DNA of 32,672 nt from positions 92,945 to 125,616 of the forward strand of contig WRPG01000009.1 of assembly GCA_009773355.1 (NCBI GenBank), given 5' to 3'. This DNA is from Limisphaerales bacterium. Lineage in GTDB: Bacteria; Verrucomicrobiota; Verrucomicrobiia; Limisphaerales; SXTU01. Of this stretch, positions 1 to 8,990 are shown in pieces. Below the pieces are notes generated by a model that was not told where the DNA came from, did no database searches, and was given only the letters and a program-made list of their open reading frames with translations. Both the position numbers and the translations under genes were made by a program. Within the stretch, counting starts at the first letter, position 1. Every line of letters begins with the position of its first letter.

Positions 1-2
1 CC

Positions 3-146
3 AGCGGGAGCGCCCGCTTCGGCGTCGGCATCGCCGGCATGCGCGAGCGCCTGCGCCTCCTGGGCGGCCGGCTGGAAGTGGAACCGGCCTTGCCCGGCGT
101 CCGCGTCCGTGCCACGCTGCCGCTGACCGCCGCCGCCGATGAGTAA
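3..146 (+). CDS. C-terminal end of a NarL/DesK-type sensor histidine kinase (5' truncated)
   Basis: The open frame runs in from the window edge and stops with TAA at 144-146. The visible 47 residues contain GVGIAGMRERLRLLGG, which is the G2 ATP-binding box and following helix of the HATPase_c domain in HisKA_3-type kinases (NarX, DesK, LiaS class). A short beta-strand tail (VRVRATLPL) follows, as in that family. The stop overlaps the start of the next gene, a LuxR-type regulator, by 8 bases. That is the usual translationally coupled kinase-regulator arrangement, and the regulator is almost certainly its phosphorylation partner. The sensor region lies outside the window, so the signal cannot be read. 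Confidence 0.85.
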   Translation, partial: SGSARFGVGIAGMRERLRLLGGRLEVEPALPGVRVRATLPLTAAADE

Positions 147-786
147 AGTCCGCCTCCTGATCGCCGATGACCACGCACTGGTGCGCGAGGGGCTGCGCCG
201 CGTGCTCGAGCCGCGCCGCGACTGGGAGGTCTGCGCCGAGGCGGTCAACGGCCGCGACGCGGTCGCCAAGGCGCGCGAGTTCCGGCCGGACCTGGCCATC
301 GTGGATTTCGCCATGCCCGAGCTGAACGGCCTGGAGGCGACGCGCCTGATCCGGGCCGAGCTGCCGCAGTGCGAGGTGCTCGTGCTCACGATGCACGAGA
401 CCGAGGCGCTCGTGCGGGACGTGCTGGCGGCGGGCGCGCGCGGCTTCATCCTCAAGTGCGAGGCCGGCCACATCCTCATCCAGGCGATTGAGACGCTGCT
501 CCTGCACCAGCCCTACTTCTCCGCCAAGGTCTCCGAGCTGGTGCTCCAGGGCTACCTCAGGCCCGCGCCCGCCGCCGAGGCATCCGCCGGCCCGCTCACC
601 GCGCGCGAACGGCAGGTGGTGCAGCTCGTGGCGGAGGGCAAAAGCTCCAAGGAGATCGCGGACGGGCTGGGGGTGAGCGTCAAGACCGTTGAGACGCACC
701 GCGCCAACATCCTGCGCAAGCTCGGCCTGCGTTCCAGCGCGGACCTCGTCCGCTACGCCGTGCGCAACAAGATCGTGGAGGCGTAA
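139..786 (+). CDS. NarL/FixJ-family response regulator (REC + LuxR HTH)
   Basis: This 215-residue protein has the standard size and order of NarL-type regulators. The receiver spans about residues 4-120, with the acidic pocket D10-D11, the phospho-acceptor D56 (IVDFAMPELNG), a conserved Thr in VLTMHE and a Lys in FILKCEAG. A LuxR-type HTH follows at about 150-213 (LTARERQVVQLVAEGKS, then SVKTVETHRANILRKLG). It should bind DNA as a dimer once phosphorylated by the kinase whose end precedes it. The ATG at 139 overlaps the kinase stop, which fixes the start. The 638-base gap downstream suggests that this transcription unit ends here. Confidence 0.95.
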   Translation: MSKVRLLIADDHALVREGLRRVLEPRRDWEVCAEAVNGRDAVAKAREFRPDLAIVDFAMPELNGLEATRLIRAELPQCEVLVLTMHETEALVRDVLAAGARGFILKCEAGHILIQAIETLLLHQPYFSAKVSELVLQGYLRPAPAAEASAGPLTARERQVVQLVAEGKSSKEIADGLGVSVKTVETHRANILRKLGLRSSADLVRYAVRNKIVEA

Positions 787-921
787 GCCCGCCGCCGGCC
801 CCGTGGCTGCAATTGAACCCGTTGCTCCGAACGGGAATGGCCGGAAGCAACGAAAGCCGCCGGAAAAAGTCGCGGTGACGACAGGAAAGATCCCACGACC
901 CGAGTCCCGCGATTTCAGCCC

Positions 922-1036
922 CTGAACCGGAGCGTGGCCCTCCGGGCCGCTGCGGGAACTTGCGCCAGCTACCGTGCGAATATCCGCAGCGCCTCCGGGT
1001 TAAGGTGGCCGCTGCGGGCGGGACGCCCGCGCTCCG
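922..1036. repeat. GC-rich inverted-repeat unit, copy 1
   Basis: The left part (922-964) and right part (1004-1036) are roughly reverse complements of each other (cggagcg...gctgcgg against ccgctgcgg...cgctccg), so the unit can fold into a long hairpin. The whole unit recurs about 160 bases downstream with few changes: 41 of 43 bases agree in the left part, and all 33 agree in the right part. The 40 bases between the arms are not conserved between the copies. This is the layout of a REP/BIME-like or small non-autonomous element, not of a coding or simple tandem repeat. Confidence 0.75.
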
Positions 1037-1082
1037 TTCAGGGAGAGAACCCACGAGCCGCCAAGTCCTGCGAGTTCGCCCG

Positions 1083-1197
1083 CTGAGCCGGAGCGCGGCC
1101 CTCCGGGCCGCAGCGGGAACTTGCGTAATGGGGCGTGCGGAAGTCCCAAGCATTTCTGGGCGGGGTGGCCGCTGCGGGCGGGACGCCCGCGCTCCGG
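1083..1197. repeat. GC-rich inverted-repeat unit, copy 2
   Basis: This is the second copy of the unit at 922-1036. Its arms pair better than those of copy 1: ccggagcgcgg at 1088-1098 is perfectly complementary to 1187-1197, and ccgcagcgg at 1108-1116 to 1169-1177. It lies about 230 bases before the operon start, so it may also act as a transcription stop or RNA stabiliser between the two signalling units. That role is inferred. Confidence 0.75.
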
Positions 1198-1329
1198 TTC
1201 GTGGTGCGGAGCAATTGTTCCGGCCCGGGTTTGCCAGGCGCTTCTCCCTCTTTCGACTGCTCTCGTTCCTCTCGGCCAGCTTCGGCTTCCGGGTGGCACC
1301 GAGCAGGGCCGGATGGCGGGAGCCTCGGT

Positions 1330-1363
1330 GAAAACCCCTAGGCCGGCCTCCGGGTAAGTTTTC
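1330..1363. promoter_or_regulatory. Dyad upstream of the seven-gene signalling operon
   Basis: A 10-base perfect palindrome (aggccggcct, 1340-1349), part of which is the rare tetramer CTAG context cctagg, is flanked by outer arms gaaaac (1330-1335) and gttttc (1358-1363). The spacers between the centre and the arms are unequal (4 and 8 bases), so the symmetry is imperfect. It lies about 60 bases before the first ATG of the operon, where an operator or a leader hairpin would be expected. No protein partner can be named. Confidence 0.35.
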
Positions 1364-1424
1364 CGCCTAATCCGGGTTGCCGCCGATTCCCTCCGGCGGG
1401 GAAGGCGCGCAAGTTGGCAGCCTC

Positions 1425-1838
1425 ATGACCCCGTCCACCGCTTCCTCGTCGTCCGCCCCCGTCGCCAGCCCACCCGTCGGCGTTTTGGTGGTGGACGACC
1501 ACGCGGAGTATCTCGCCTCCGTCACCGCCTTCCTCGCCCGCCTGCCGCGGGTGCGCGTGGTGGGCACCGCCGTCAACGGGCACGAGGCGCTCCAGCAGGT
1601 GCGCAAGCTGGCGCCGGACCTCGTGCTGCTGGACCTCACCATGCCCGTGATGGACGGCCTGACCGCCGCGCGCCTGATCAAGGGCCGGCCGCACGCGCCC
1701 GTGGTGGTGATCGTCACGGTGGAGGCCACGCTGGCATGCAGCCTGGCCGTCGCCGCCTCGGGCGCGGACGCGCTGGTCGCGAAGGCCGAGGCGTCCGACC
1801 AGTTGCCGGCCCTCCTGCAAAAGCTCTTCCCCGCCTGA
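1425..1838 (+). CDS. Single-domain response regulator (REC)
   Basis: From the ATG at 1425 the product is 137 residues, almost all one receiver domain. It has VLVVDDH near residue 20, the phospho-acceptor D70 (LLDLTMPVMDG), a Thr in VIVTVEA and the conserved K120 (LVAKAEAS). There is no output domain. An in-frame TTG at 1377 would add 16 Pro/Gly-rich residues, and I prefer the ATG. The stop overlaps the ATG of the next gene (TGATG), a hybrid kinase, so the two are translationally coupled. It probably shuttles phosphoryl groups or acts by protein contact within the phosphorelay encoded by this operon. It is the first gene of the run to 12391. Confidence 0.9.
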   Translation: MTPSTASSSSAPVASPPVGVLVVDDHAEYLASVTAFLARLPRVRVVGTAVNGHEALQQVRKLAPDLVLLDLTMPVMDGLTAARLIKGRPHAPVVVIVTVEATLACSLAVAASGADALVAKAEASDQLPALLQKLFPA

Positions 1839-4800
1839 TGAACGATTTCGTGCAACGCGCCCTGCGCGCCGGCCCCGTGATGGCGGCGGTCGTCGCCCTG
1901 CTGCTGGTGTTCCTCACCAATCACGCCGTGCAGGAGCTGATTGACGACAGCCAGCGGGTGGTGCGCACCATGCAGGCCCGCGAAGGGGCGGAAAACATCC
2001 TCAAGTTGCTGCTCGAGGAAGGCTCCACGCGCCACGCGTGGCGGGTGACCGGCGAGGACAGCCAGCGCGTCCTGATGGAGCAGGCGGGCCGGGCCGCCCT
2101 CCGCAAGCTGGCCACCGTCCGCGCCCTGACCAGCGACAGCCCGGTGCAGCAGGCCCGGCTGCATCAGCTCGAACCCCTCGTGCGCGAGCGGCTGGAACTC
2201 AGCGCGCGCCGCCCGGGGCCGCAGCCGCCCGCCAACCCGCCGCCGCCGGGCGCCCGGGAGGTGCAGCTCGAGGGCATCCGCCTCATCACCGAGATCCGCG
2301 CCCTCGTCAACGCCCTCGTCGCGGAGGAGGATGCGCTGCTCGCCAAGCGCACGGCGGCCAGTGAACTGAGCGCGCGGCTGACGGTCGGCATCATCGTCAC
2401 CGTGAGTGTCCTGGGCATCCTGGGCATCCTCGGCGCGGCCGGCCTGCTCCGCCACGAGCTGCGCGTGCGCGAGCAGGCGGAAAGCTCCCTGCGCCAGGGC
2501 GAGGAGCGCTTTCGCGGGCTGCTGGAGGCGGCCCCGGACGCGATGATCATCGTGGACGGGACCGGCTGCATCGTGCTCGTCAACGCCCAGGCGGAGCGGA
2601 TCTTCGGCTGGAACCGCGAGGCCTTGGTCGGCCAGAAGATCGAGGTGCTGGTGCCCGAGCGTGTGCAGTCCGCCCATGTGGCGATGCGGACCGGCTACGC
2701 CGCGCACCCCGACGCGCGGGCCATGGGCGCGCGGCGCGAGCTGAGCGCGCGGCGCAAGGACGGCTCCGAGTTCCCGGTCGAGATCAGCCTCAGCCCGCTG
2801 CAAACCGACCGTGGGCAGCTCATCACGGCGGCCGTCCGGGACGTGACCGTGCGCCGGCAGGCGGACACCGCGCTGCGCGAGACCACGGCGCGCTTCCGCA
2901 CGCTCTTCGACCGCGCGCCGGTGGGGGTGGTGGTCATTGACCCGGCCACCGCACGGGTGCTGGAGTGCAACGAGCTGGCCGCGCGCCAGCTTGGCTACAC
3001 CCTTGAGGAGTTCACGCGGCTGCGCATCGGCGACTTCGAGGCCGCCGAGCTGCCGGAACAGACCTGCGCCCACATCCAGAAGGTTCTTACTACGGGCCAG
3101 GACACGTTTGAGACGCGGCACCGCACCAAGGCCGGCGCGCTGCGGGACGTGCTGGTCAGCACCCAGAACATCGAGCTGGCCGGGCAGACCGTCTTCCAAT
3201 GCATCTTCCTGGACATCACGGAGCGCAAGCACGCCGAGGCCGCGCAGCGCGCCTCCGAGCTCCTCCATCACTCGCTGATGGACCACCTGCCGCTGGCGGT
3301 TTTCCGCAAGGACACTGCGGGGCGGTTCGTCTACGGCAACCCCCGCTTCTGCGAGGCGCTGGGACGGCCCTGGCTGGAGATCGCGGGGCGCACGGACGCG
3401 GAGCTGTTTCCGGCGGAACTGGCCGCGAAATACCAGCGGGACGACGCCCGCGTGCTGGCCACCGGGACGAGCCTCGAACTCAACGAGGAAAACTGCGGCA
3501 CCGATGGCGTGGTGCGCCACGTCCACGTCATCAAGAACCCGGTCCACGGTCCGGCGGGCGGGATCATCGGCGTGCAGGGCATCTTCGAGGATGTGACCGC
3601 GCGCCACCGGGCCGAGGCCGCGCTGCGGGAGAGCGAGCGGCGCTTCCGGCAGTTGGTCCACACGCTGCCGGCGGCGGTTTATGCCTGCGATGCGGAGGGC
3701 CGCATCACCCTCTTCAATGAGGCGGCGGTGGCGCTCTGGGGCCGCGAGCCGGAGATCGGCCAGGATCTGTGGGGCGGCGCGTGGCGTTTGTTCAAGCCGG
3801 ATGGCACCCCGCTGCGGCCAGCCGAGTCCCCCATGGCTGAAACCCTGCGCACAGGCCGGCCCGTGCGCGGGCAGGAACTCGTGATCGAGCGCCCCGATGG
3901 CACCCGTTCCCGCGTCCTGCCGCACCCGGTGGCGACGCGCGACTCGACGGGCGCGCTCACCGGCGGAGTCAACATGCTGGTGGACCTCACGGAGCGGCTC
4001 CAGGCGGAGGAGGCGCTGGCCCGCGAGCGGCGGCTGCTGCGCACCGTGATTGACAACCTGCCCGGCTACATCTTCGCCAAGGACGCCGCCGGCCGCTACA
4101 CGGTGAGCAACCGCGCCCATGTGCGGCTGCTCGGCGCGCGCAGCGAGGCGGAGCTGCGGGACAAGACGGTGTTCGATTTTTTCCCGCCCGAAACCGCCCG
4201 CAGCTACGCCGGCGACGACGAGCTCATGATGCGGACCGGCCAGCCGGTGCTGAACCGCGAAGAATGCGTGAAGCTGAACGGCGGCTGCACCTGGTATCAG
4301 TTGACCAAGGTGCCGCTGCGGGACGAGGCGGACGGGGTCGTCGGCCTGGTCGGCATCAAGCAGGACATCACCGCCCAGAAGCTGGCCGAGGAGTCGGTGC
4401 GCCAGGCCGAGGCGAAATACCGCGAGATTTTCGACAACACGGTGGAAGGCATCGTCCAGACGGATCCCTCCGGCCGCATCATCACCGCCAATTCCACCAT
4501 GGCCCGGCTGCTGGGCTACGACTCGCCGGAGGAGTTGATCGCCGCGTGCCTCAACATGGACCGGGACGTGCATGTCAAGCCGGGGGACCGCACCTCGCTG
4601 CTGCGCCGGGCGCGCACCGGCGGGCGGGACTTCATCCAGTGCCAGTTCAAGCGCCGCGACGGGCGGTTGGTCTGGGTCTCCTTGAATGTCCGCGTCGTGC
4701 GCGACGAGCGCGGCGAGCCACGCTATTTTGAGGGCACCTGTGTGGACATCACCGAGAGCCGGCGGCTGGAGGAGCAGTTGCGCCAGTCGCAGAAGATGGA

Positions 4801-5935
4801 GGCCGTGGGGCAACTGGCCGGCGGCATCGCGCACGATTTCAACAACATCATCGGCGCCATCATCGGCAATGTGGATCTCATTCGCCTCCTGCCGGGGGAT
4901 CACCCGGGGCGGGAGGAAAGCCTCGACGCCATCCACAGTGCCAGCCGGCGGGCGGCGGATCTGGTGAGGCAAATCCTCGCCTTCAGCCGCCGGCAGGAGG
5001 CCAAGCGCCAGCCCATGGAGCTGCGGACCATCATCCGCGAAGTGCTCAAGCTCCTCCGTGCCACGATCCCCGCGTCCGTGGAGTTCGAAGTGGATCTCGC
5101 CACCACGCCCACCGTGCTGGCCGATCCGTCCGAGATTCATCAGGTGGCCATGAACCTGTGCACCAACGCGTGGCACGCGCTCCCGGACGGGGCCGGCGTC
5201 ATCCGCGTCGCCCTGGCCGAGACCGAAGTGGACGAGGCGCTGGCGCGCGTCCACCCGGACCTGCGCCCCGGCCGGTATGTGCGCCTCAGCATCACCGACA
5301 ACGGCTGCGGCATGGACGCGGCGACGCTGGCGCGCATCTTCGATCCCTTCTTCACCACCAAGCCGGCCGGCCAGGGCACCGGCCTGGGGCTGGCGGTGGT
5401 GCATGGCATTCTGAAGAATCACGACGGCGGCATCGTGGTGGAAAGCCAGCCGGGCCGGGGCACGACGTTTCATCTCTACTTTCCCGTGTTCGCGACGAGC
5501 GTGGCGGAAGCCACCGTGGAACCGAAAGCCCTGCCGCAGGGCAACGGCGCGCACATCTTGTTTGTGGACGATGAGAAGCCGCTCATCGAAATCGGCACCA
5601 CCATGCTCAAGCGCATCGGCTACCGGGTGACGGGGACGACGAACCCCGCCGAGGCGTTGACCTGGTTCCGCGAGCGGCCCGGAGAATTTGCCCTGGTCCT
5701 CACCGACCTGAACATGCCGGGGCTGGACGGCGCGGCCCTGGCCCGCCAGTTGCGCGAGACGCGCCCCGACATCCGCCTCATCCTGGCCACCGGCTACAGC
5801 GCCAGCGTGGACGCGGCGGCGGCGCTCCAGCTTGGTTTCAGTGAACTCCTGCCCAAGCCCTACGACTTTCGCAGCCTGGCCGAAGCGGTGGGCCGCGCCC
5901 TGAACCTCGAAACCCATGACCATGACCACACCTAG
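1838..5935 (+). CDS. Membrane hybrid histidine kinase: CHASE3-like, six PAS, HisKA, HATPase_c, REC
   Basis: The product is 1365 residues from the ATG at 1838, which is coupled to the preceding stop. Two membrane segments (about 14-33 and 185-207) enclose a helical, CHASE3-like extracytoplasmic region of about 150 residues. Six PAS/PAC units follow, beginning near residues 222, 352, 478, 601, 735 and 862. HisKA comes next with H999 in the H box (GGIAHDFNN), then HATPase_c with DNGCGMD (G1) and [11 protein letters not shown] (G2). The C-terminal receiver has D1290 ([11 protein letters not shown]) and the KPYDF lysine. The H box with NN is that of the NtrB-like class. Several PAS domains are similar to each other, suggesting internal duplication. 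I see no haem- or flavin-binding signature that would name the ligand. The next receiver overlaps its 3' end by 20 bases. Confidence 0.93.
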   Translation: MNDFVQRALRAGPVMAAVVALLLVFLTNHAVQELIDDSQRVVRTMQAREGAENILKLLLEEGSTRHAWRVTGEDSQRVLMEQAGRAALRKLATVRALTSDSPVQQARLHQLEPLVRERLELSARRPGPQPPANPPPPGAREVQLEGIRLITEIRALVNALVAEEDALLAKRTAASELSARLTVGIIVTVSVLGILGILGAAGLLRHELRVREQAESSLRQGEERFRGLLEAAPDAMIIVDGTGCIVLVNAQAERIFGWNREALVGQKIEVLVPERVQSAHVAMRTGYAAHPDARAMGARRELSARRKDGSEFPVEISLSPLQTDRGQLITAAVRDVTVRRQADTALRETTARFRTLFDRAPVGVVVIDPATARVLECNELAARQLGYTLEEFTRLRIGDFEAAELPEQTCAHIQKVLTTGQDTFETRHRTKAGALRDVLVSTQNIELAGQTVFQCIFLDITERKHAEAAQRASELLHHSLMDHLPLAVFRKDTAGRFVYGNPRFCEALGRPWLEIAGRTDAELFPAELAAKYQRDDARVLATGTSLELNEENCGTDGVVRHVHVIKNPVHGPAGGIIGVQGIFEDVTARHRAEAALRESERRFRQLVHTLPAAVYACDAEGRITLFNEAAVALWGREPEIGQDLWGGAWRLFKPDGTPLRPAESPMAETLRTGRPVRGQELVIERPDGTRSRVLPHPVATRDSTGALTGGVNMLVDLTERLQAEEALARERRLLRTVIDNLPGYIFAKDAAGRYTVSNRAHVRLLGARSEAELRDKTVFDFFPPETARSYAGDDELMMRTGQPVLNREECVKLNGGCTWYQLTKVPLRDEADGVVGLVGIKQDITAQKLAEESVRQAEAKYREIFDNTVEGIVQTDPSGRIITANSTMARLLGYDSPEELIAACLNMDRDVHVKPGDRTSLLRRARTGGRDFIQCQFKRRDGRLVWVSLNVRVVRDERGEPRYFEGTCVDITESRRLEEQLRQSQKMEAVGQLAGGIAHDFNNIIGAIIGNVDLIRLLPGDHPGREESLDAIHSASRRAADLVRQILAFSRRQEAKRQPMELRTIIREVLKLLRATIPASVEFEVDLATTPTVLADPSEIHQVAMNLCTNAWHALPDGAGVIRVALAETEVDEALARVHPDLRPGRYVRLSITDNGCGMDAATLARIFDPFFTTKPAGQGTGLGLAVVHGILKNHDGGIVVESQPGRGTTFHLYFPVFATSVAEATVEPKALPQGNGAHILFVDDEKPLIEIGTTMLKRIGYRVTGTTNPAEALTWFRERPGEFALVLTDLNMPGLDGAALARQLRETRPDIRLILATGYSASVDAAAALQLGFSELLPKPYDFRSLAEAVGRALNLETHDHDHT

Positions 5936-6344
5936 AATCCTGCTCGCCGACGACGAGGACCTGTTCGCCGTCATGCTCCAGCGCTCGCTCGCCATGTTCG
6001 GCTACGATGTCGTCCGCGCCCGCAACGGCCGGGAGGCGCTGGCGGCCTACAACCCGGCGGGCTTCGGCCTGGTGATCACCGACCTCATCATGCCCGACAT
6101 GGAAGGCGTCGAGCTGATCGTGGCGCTGCGCAAGGTGAACCCGGCGGTGAAAATCATCGCCATGTCCGGCGGCGGGCGCAACCACCCGCAGGCCTACCTG
6201 TCCATCGCCGAGCGCATCGGCGCGGTGAAGTCCCTCGCCAAGCCTTTCCCCATCACCGCGCTGGTGCAGGCCATCGAGGAGTGCCTCCGGGCGGCCCCGG
6301 CATCGGCGCCCCAACCGCCGGCCACCGCGCCCGTCACCGAATAA
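5916..6344 (+). CDS. Single-domain response regulator (CheY-like)
   Basis: This 142-residue protein is one receiver domain with LLADDED, phospho-acceptor D56 (ITDLIMPDMEG), a Ser in IAMSGGGR and Lys in SLAKPF. A Pro/Ala-rich tail follows, with no DNA-binding domain. Two ATGs are possible, at 5916 (MTMTTPRI) and 5922. Both lie inside the kinase gene upstream, so the overlap is 14-20 bases either way. This is a second free receiver beside a kinase that already has its own receiver. It may be the diffusible output of that kinase. The TonB-dependent receptor starts 20 bases after its stop. Confidence 0.9.
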   Translation: MTMTTPRILLADDEDLFAVMLQRSLAMFGYDVVRARNGREALAAYNPAGFGLVITDLIMPDMEGVELIVALRKVNPAVKIIAMSGGGRNHPQAYLSIAERIGAVKSLAKPFPITALVQAIEECLRAAPASAPQPPATAPVTE

Positions 6345-6364
6345 CCCAGCTCAGGCCATCTCCC

Positions 6365-8386
6365 ATGAACACCTCCCCCTTGATCGTCGGGCGCGGCCCC
6401 GCCGGCCTGGCGTGCGCGGCCTGGCTGGCGGCGCGCTCGCTCGCGGCGGACGCTCCCGCCAGCGCGGCGAAGCCGGACCTCACCACGCTCTCGCTGGAAG
6501 ACCTGGGCCAGATCCAGGTCACCTCGGTCAGCAAAAAGGCCGAATCGCTCCTGCACGCGCCGGCGGCGATCCATGTCCTCACTCCCGACGACCTCCGCCG
6601 CGCCGGCGCGACGAGCATCCCCGAGGCGCTGCGGCTGGTGCCCGGCCTGCAGGTGGCGCGGCAGGACGCCCACACCTGGGCCATCTCGGCGCGCGGGTTC
6701 AACGACACCTTCGCCAACAAGCTGCTCGTGCTGGTGGACGGGCGCAGTGTCTACACCCCGTTGTTCTCCGGCGTCTACTGGGACGTGCAGGACACGCTGC
6801 TGGAGGATTTGGAACGCATTGAAGTGATCCGCGGCCCCGGCTCCGCGCTGTGGGGGGCGAACGCGGTCAACGGGGTCATCAACATCATCACGAAGTCCGC
6901 CAAGGACACAGTGGGCACGCTGGTGACGGTGGGCGGCGGCACGGAGGACCAGGGGATGGTGGGCGTGCGCCACGGCCTGAAGCTCGCGGACGCGCTCTTC
7001 CTGCGCGTGTATGGCAAGGGCTTCGTCCGCGACCACTCAATGCGATTCGGGGGCGGGGATGCGAATGACGAGTGGCGGCAGGCGCGCGGCGGCTTCCGGC
7101 TGGATTGGGAGCCTTCCGACGTGAGCCAGCTCACGTTTCAGGGTGACCTCTACGGCGGGGGGTTCCATCACACGGTGTCCCTGCCGGCCTTGGTGGCGCC
7201 GTTCGCCACCACGGAGGAGCAGGTGGGCCGGGTGACTGGCGGCAACGTCCTGCTGCGCTGGAAGCGCCAGCTCGCGGAGGGTTCGGACCTGCAGTTCCAG
7301 ACGTATTATGATCGCACCGCACGGGACGCGTCATTTTACGCGGAGACGCGGGAGGCGGTGGATTTCGAATTCCAGCACCATTTCCAACTGGGCGAACGGC
7401 ACGACGTCACCTGGGGGATCAATCACCGGCTGACGCGGGATGATGCCTACAAGCAGAGCTTCACCGTCACGCTGACGCCCGGCTCCGAAGGGCACCACCT
7501 GAGCAGCTTCTTCCTCCAGGACCAGATCGAACTGGTGCCGGACCAGCTCAAGCTGACGCTGGGGGCCAAAGTGGAGCGCAACGACTACACGGGATGGTCG
7601 CTCCAGCCCAGCGCGCGGCTGCTCTGGTCGCCGCACCCGGAGCATCACCTCTGGGCGGCGGTCTCACGGGCCGTCCGCACCCCGTCCCGCGCGGAACGCA
7701 CCGCGCGGGTGAACCTCGGGGCGGCGGCGGGGCCGACGGTGTTTGCCTATCTTGGCTCGCCGGAAGCCGGGGACGAGCGGCTGGTGGCCTACGAGCTGGG
7801 CCACCGGTGGCAGGCGCGGCCCGAGCTTTCCTTCGACACGGCGCTCTTCTACAACCGGTATTCAAACTTGGGGACGGCGGAAACCGGGGCGGCGTTTCTG
7901 GAGGCCACGCCCGCGCCCGCCCACTTCACGGTGCCGCTGGTCCAGGCCAACCTCGGCCACGGCGAGACCTACGGCGCGGAAATTTCGGGGCGGTGGCAGG
8001 CCACCGAGCGATGGCGTGTCACCGCCAGCTATGCCCAGCTCGTCGTCCAGATTCACAACCGCCCCGGCAGCACGGATGCCGGGCTGACCACCGAGGGGAG
8101 CAGCCCGCGCAACCAAGCCACGCTCCGCTCCGCCTGGGATCTGCCCCGGGGCTTCGCCTTCGACACCACGCTGCGTTACGTGGACAACCTGCGCTCGCTG
8201 CAAGTCCCGGCCTACCTGACCCTCGACGCCCGGCTGGCATGGCGGCCGCAGCCCAACCTGGAGTTCGCCCTCGTCGGCCAGAACCTGCTGGACCGCGCGC
8301 ACCCGGAGTTCCGCCCCCAGACCATCGCCACCGAGCGCACCGAGGTGGAGCGCGCGGTCTATGTCAAGGTGACTTACAAGTTCTGA
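6365..8386 (+). CDS. TonB-dependent outer-membrane receptor
   Basis: From the ATG at 6365 the product is 673 residues. It has a weak signal peptide and a conserved pre-plug segment (LSLEDLGQIQVTSVSKKAE). The plug spans about 50-170 (IHVLTPDDLRRAGATSIPEA, VDGRSVYTPLFSGVYW, IEVIRGPGSALWGANAVNG), followed by a barrel ending in YVKVTYKF, with the terminal Phe expected for BAM insertion. It belongs to the subfamily with the 'TSVSKK' start that often sits beside DUF4154 and kinase genes. I recall that association as a general trend and did not check it. It is too short for a SusC-type glycan receptor, and there is no SusD neighbour. It may bring a ligand into the periplasm for the YfiR-kinase pair encoded next. 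Confidence 0.93.
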   Translation: MNTSPLIVGRGPAGLACAAWLAARSLAADAPASAAKPDLTTLSLEDLGQIQVTSVSKKAESLLHAPAAIHVLTPDDLRRAGATSIPEALRLVPGLQVARQDAHTWAISARGFNDTFANKLLVLVDGRSVYTPLFSGVYWDVQDTLLEDLERIEVIRGPGSALWGANAVNGVINIITKSAKDTVGTLVTVGGGTEDQGMVGVRHGLKLADALFLRVYGKGFVRDHSMRFGGGDANDEWRQARGGFRLDWEPSDVSQLTFQGDLYGGGFHHTVSLPALVAPFATTEEQVGRVTGGNVLLRWKRQLAEGSDLQFQTYYDRTARDASFYAETREAVDFEFQHHFQLGERHDVTWGINHRLTRDDAYKQSFTVTLTPGSEGHHLSSFFLQDQIELVPDQLKLTLGAKVERNDYTGWSLQPSARLLWSPHPEHHLWAAVSRAVRTPSRAERTARVNLGAAAGPTVFAYLGSPEAGDERLVAYELGHRWQARPELSFDTALFYNRYSNLGTAETGAAFLEATPAPAHFTVPLVQANLGHGETYGAEISGRWQATERWRVTASYAQLVVQIHNRPGSTDAGLTTEGSSPRNQATLRSAWDLPRGFAFDTTLRYVDNLRSLQVPAYLTLDARLAWRPQPNLEFALVGQNLLDRAHPEFRPQTIATERTEVERAVYVKVTYKF

Positions 8387-8394
8387 GCCGCCCC

Positions 8395-8988
8395 ATGCCC
8401 TCCCCGGCCCCCTCTCGCCCGCCGGCCCGCCCCCCCGGCTTCGTCCCGTGGCTCGTCGTCTGGCTGGCGCTGGCCTCGCCCGGCTCGCCCGCCGACCTGC
8501 CCAAGCTCACCGAGGCCGAGGTGAAGGCCGCCTACGTTTTCAACTTCGCCAAGTATGTCGAATGGCCGGCGGCGGCCTTCGGCGGCACCAACGCGCCGTT
8601 CGTGATCGGGGTGCTCGGCCCGGACCCCGTCGGCGAAAGCCTCCGCGCCGTCGTCGCCGGCAAGCTCATCAACGGCCGCACCTTCGAGCTGCGCCGGGCC
8701 GGGCCGGACGCCGGCCTCGCCGGCTGTCACATCCTTTTCCTCCCGGCCACTGAACGCACCCGCCTCGCCGACCTCGCGCCGCTGCTGCGGGACAAGCCCG
8801 TGCTCACCGTGAGCGACGCTGACGCGTTCATCCAGCAGGGCGGCGTCATCGGCCTGGTCAAGCGTGGCGGGAACATCCGCCTCCAGATCAGCCTCGACGC
8901 CGCCAACGCCGCCGGCCTCAAGGTCAGCTCCAAGCTCCTGACCCTGGCGGAACAAGTGAAGGGCCGGCCGGCCAAATCCAAGGACTGA
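8395..8988 (+). CDS. YfiR family (DUF4154) periplasmic protein
   Basis: The product is 197 residues, with an N-terminal hydrophobic signal segment ([16 protein letters not shown]). The DUF4154 fold follows: [19 protein letters not shown] at about 40-58, [12 protein letters not shown], then [29 protein letters not shown] and a tail with [12 protein letters not shown]. In Pseudomonas, YfiR is a periplasmic inhibitor of the CHASE8 diguanylate cyclase YfiN. Here it lies 8 bases after the receptor and 2 bases before a CHASE8 kinase, so the same periplasmic partnership is likely. Only one cysteine (C111) is present, so disulfide control as described for Pseudomonas YfiR cannot apply within a single chain. 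The start is the only ATG that precedes the signal segment. Confidence 0.9.
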   Translation: MPSPAPSRPPARPPGFVPWLVVWLALASPGSPADLPKLTEAEVKAAYVFNFAKYVEWPAAAFGGTNAPFVIGVLGPDPVGESLRAVVAGKLINGRTFELRRAGPDAGLAGCHILFLPATERTRLADLAPLLRDKPVLTVSDADAFIQQGGVIGLVKRGGNIRLQISLDAANAAGLKVSSKLLTLAEQVKGRPAKSKD

Positions 8989-8990
8989 TC

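Larger units (their letters stand above)
787..1424. other. Intergenic region between two signalling operons
   Basis: No reading frame in these 638 bases looks like protein; the short frames give Arg/Ala/Gly-rich translations of the repeats. From the left it holds about 135 bases of unremarkable sequence with a weak stem (cgttgct/agcaacg, starting near 818), then two copies of a GC-rich hairpin repeat (922-1036 and 1083-1197). About 130 unique bases follow, then a dyad at 1330-1363 and the leader of the next operon. The promoter of the seven-gene operon should lie between about 1200 and 1420, but I cannot name a -35/-10 pair. Confidence 0.7.

Noticed and set aside
960-1357. Several 70-120-residue frames over the hairpin repeats
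   Set aside because: Their sequences (RAGRPRSG, AAAGGTPALR types) are translations of the repeat in different frames and repeat with it.
1367-5995. A 1542-residue open frame antisense to the PAS hybrid kinase
   Set aside because: It is the mirror of a GC-rich gene with strong third-base bias. The translation is Arg/Ala/Gly/His-rich with no domain, whereas the plus strand reads as a complete kinase.
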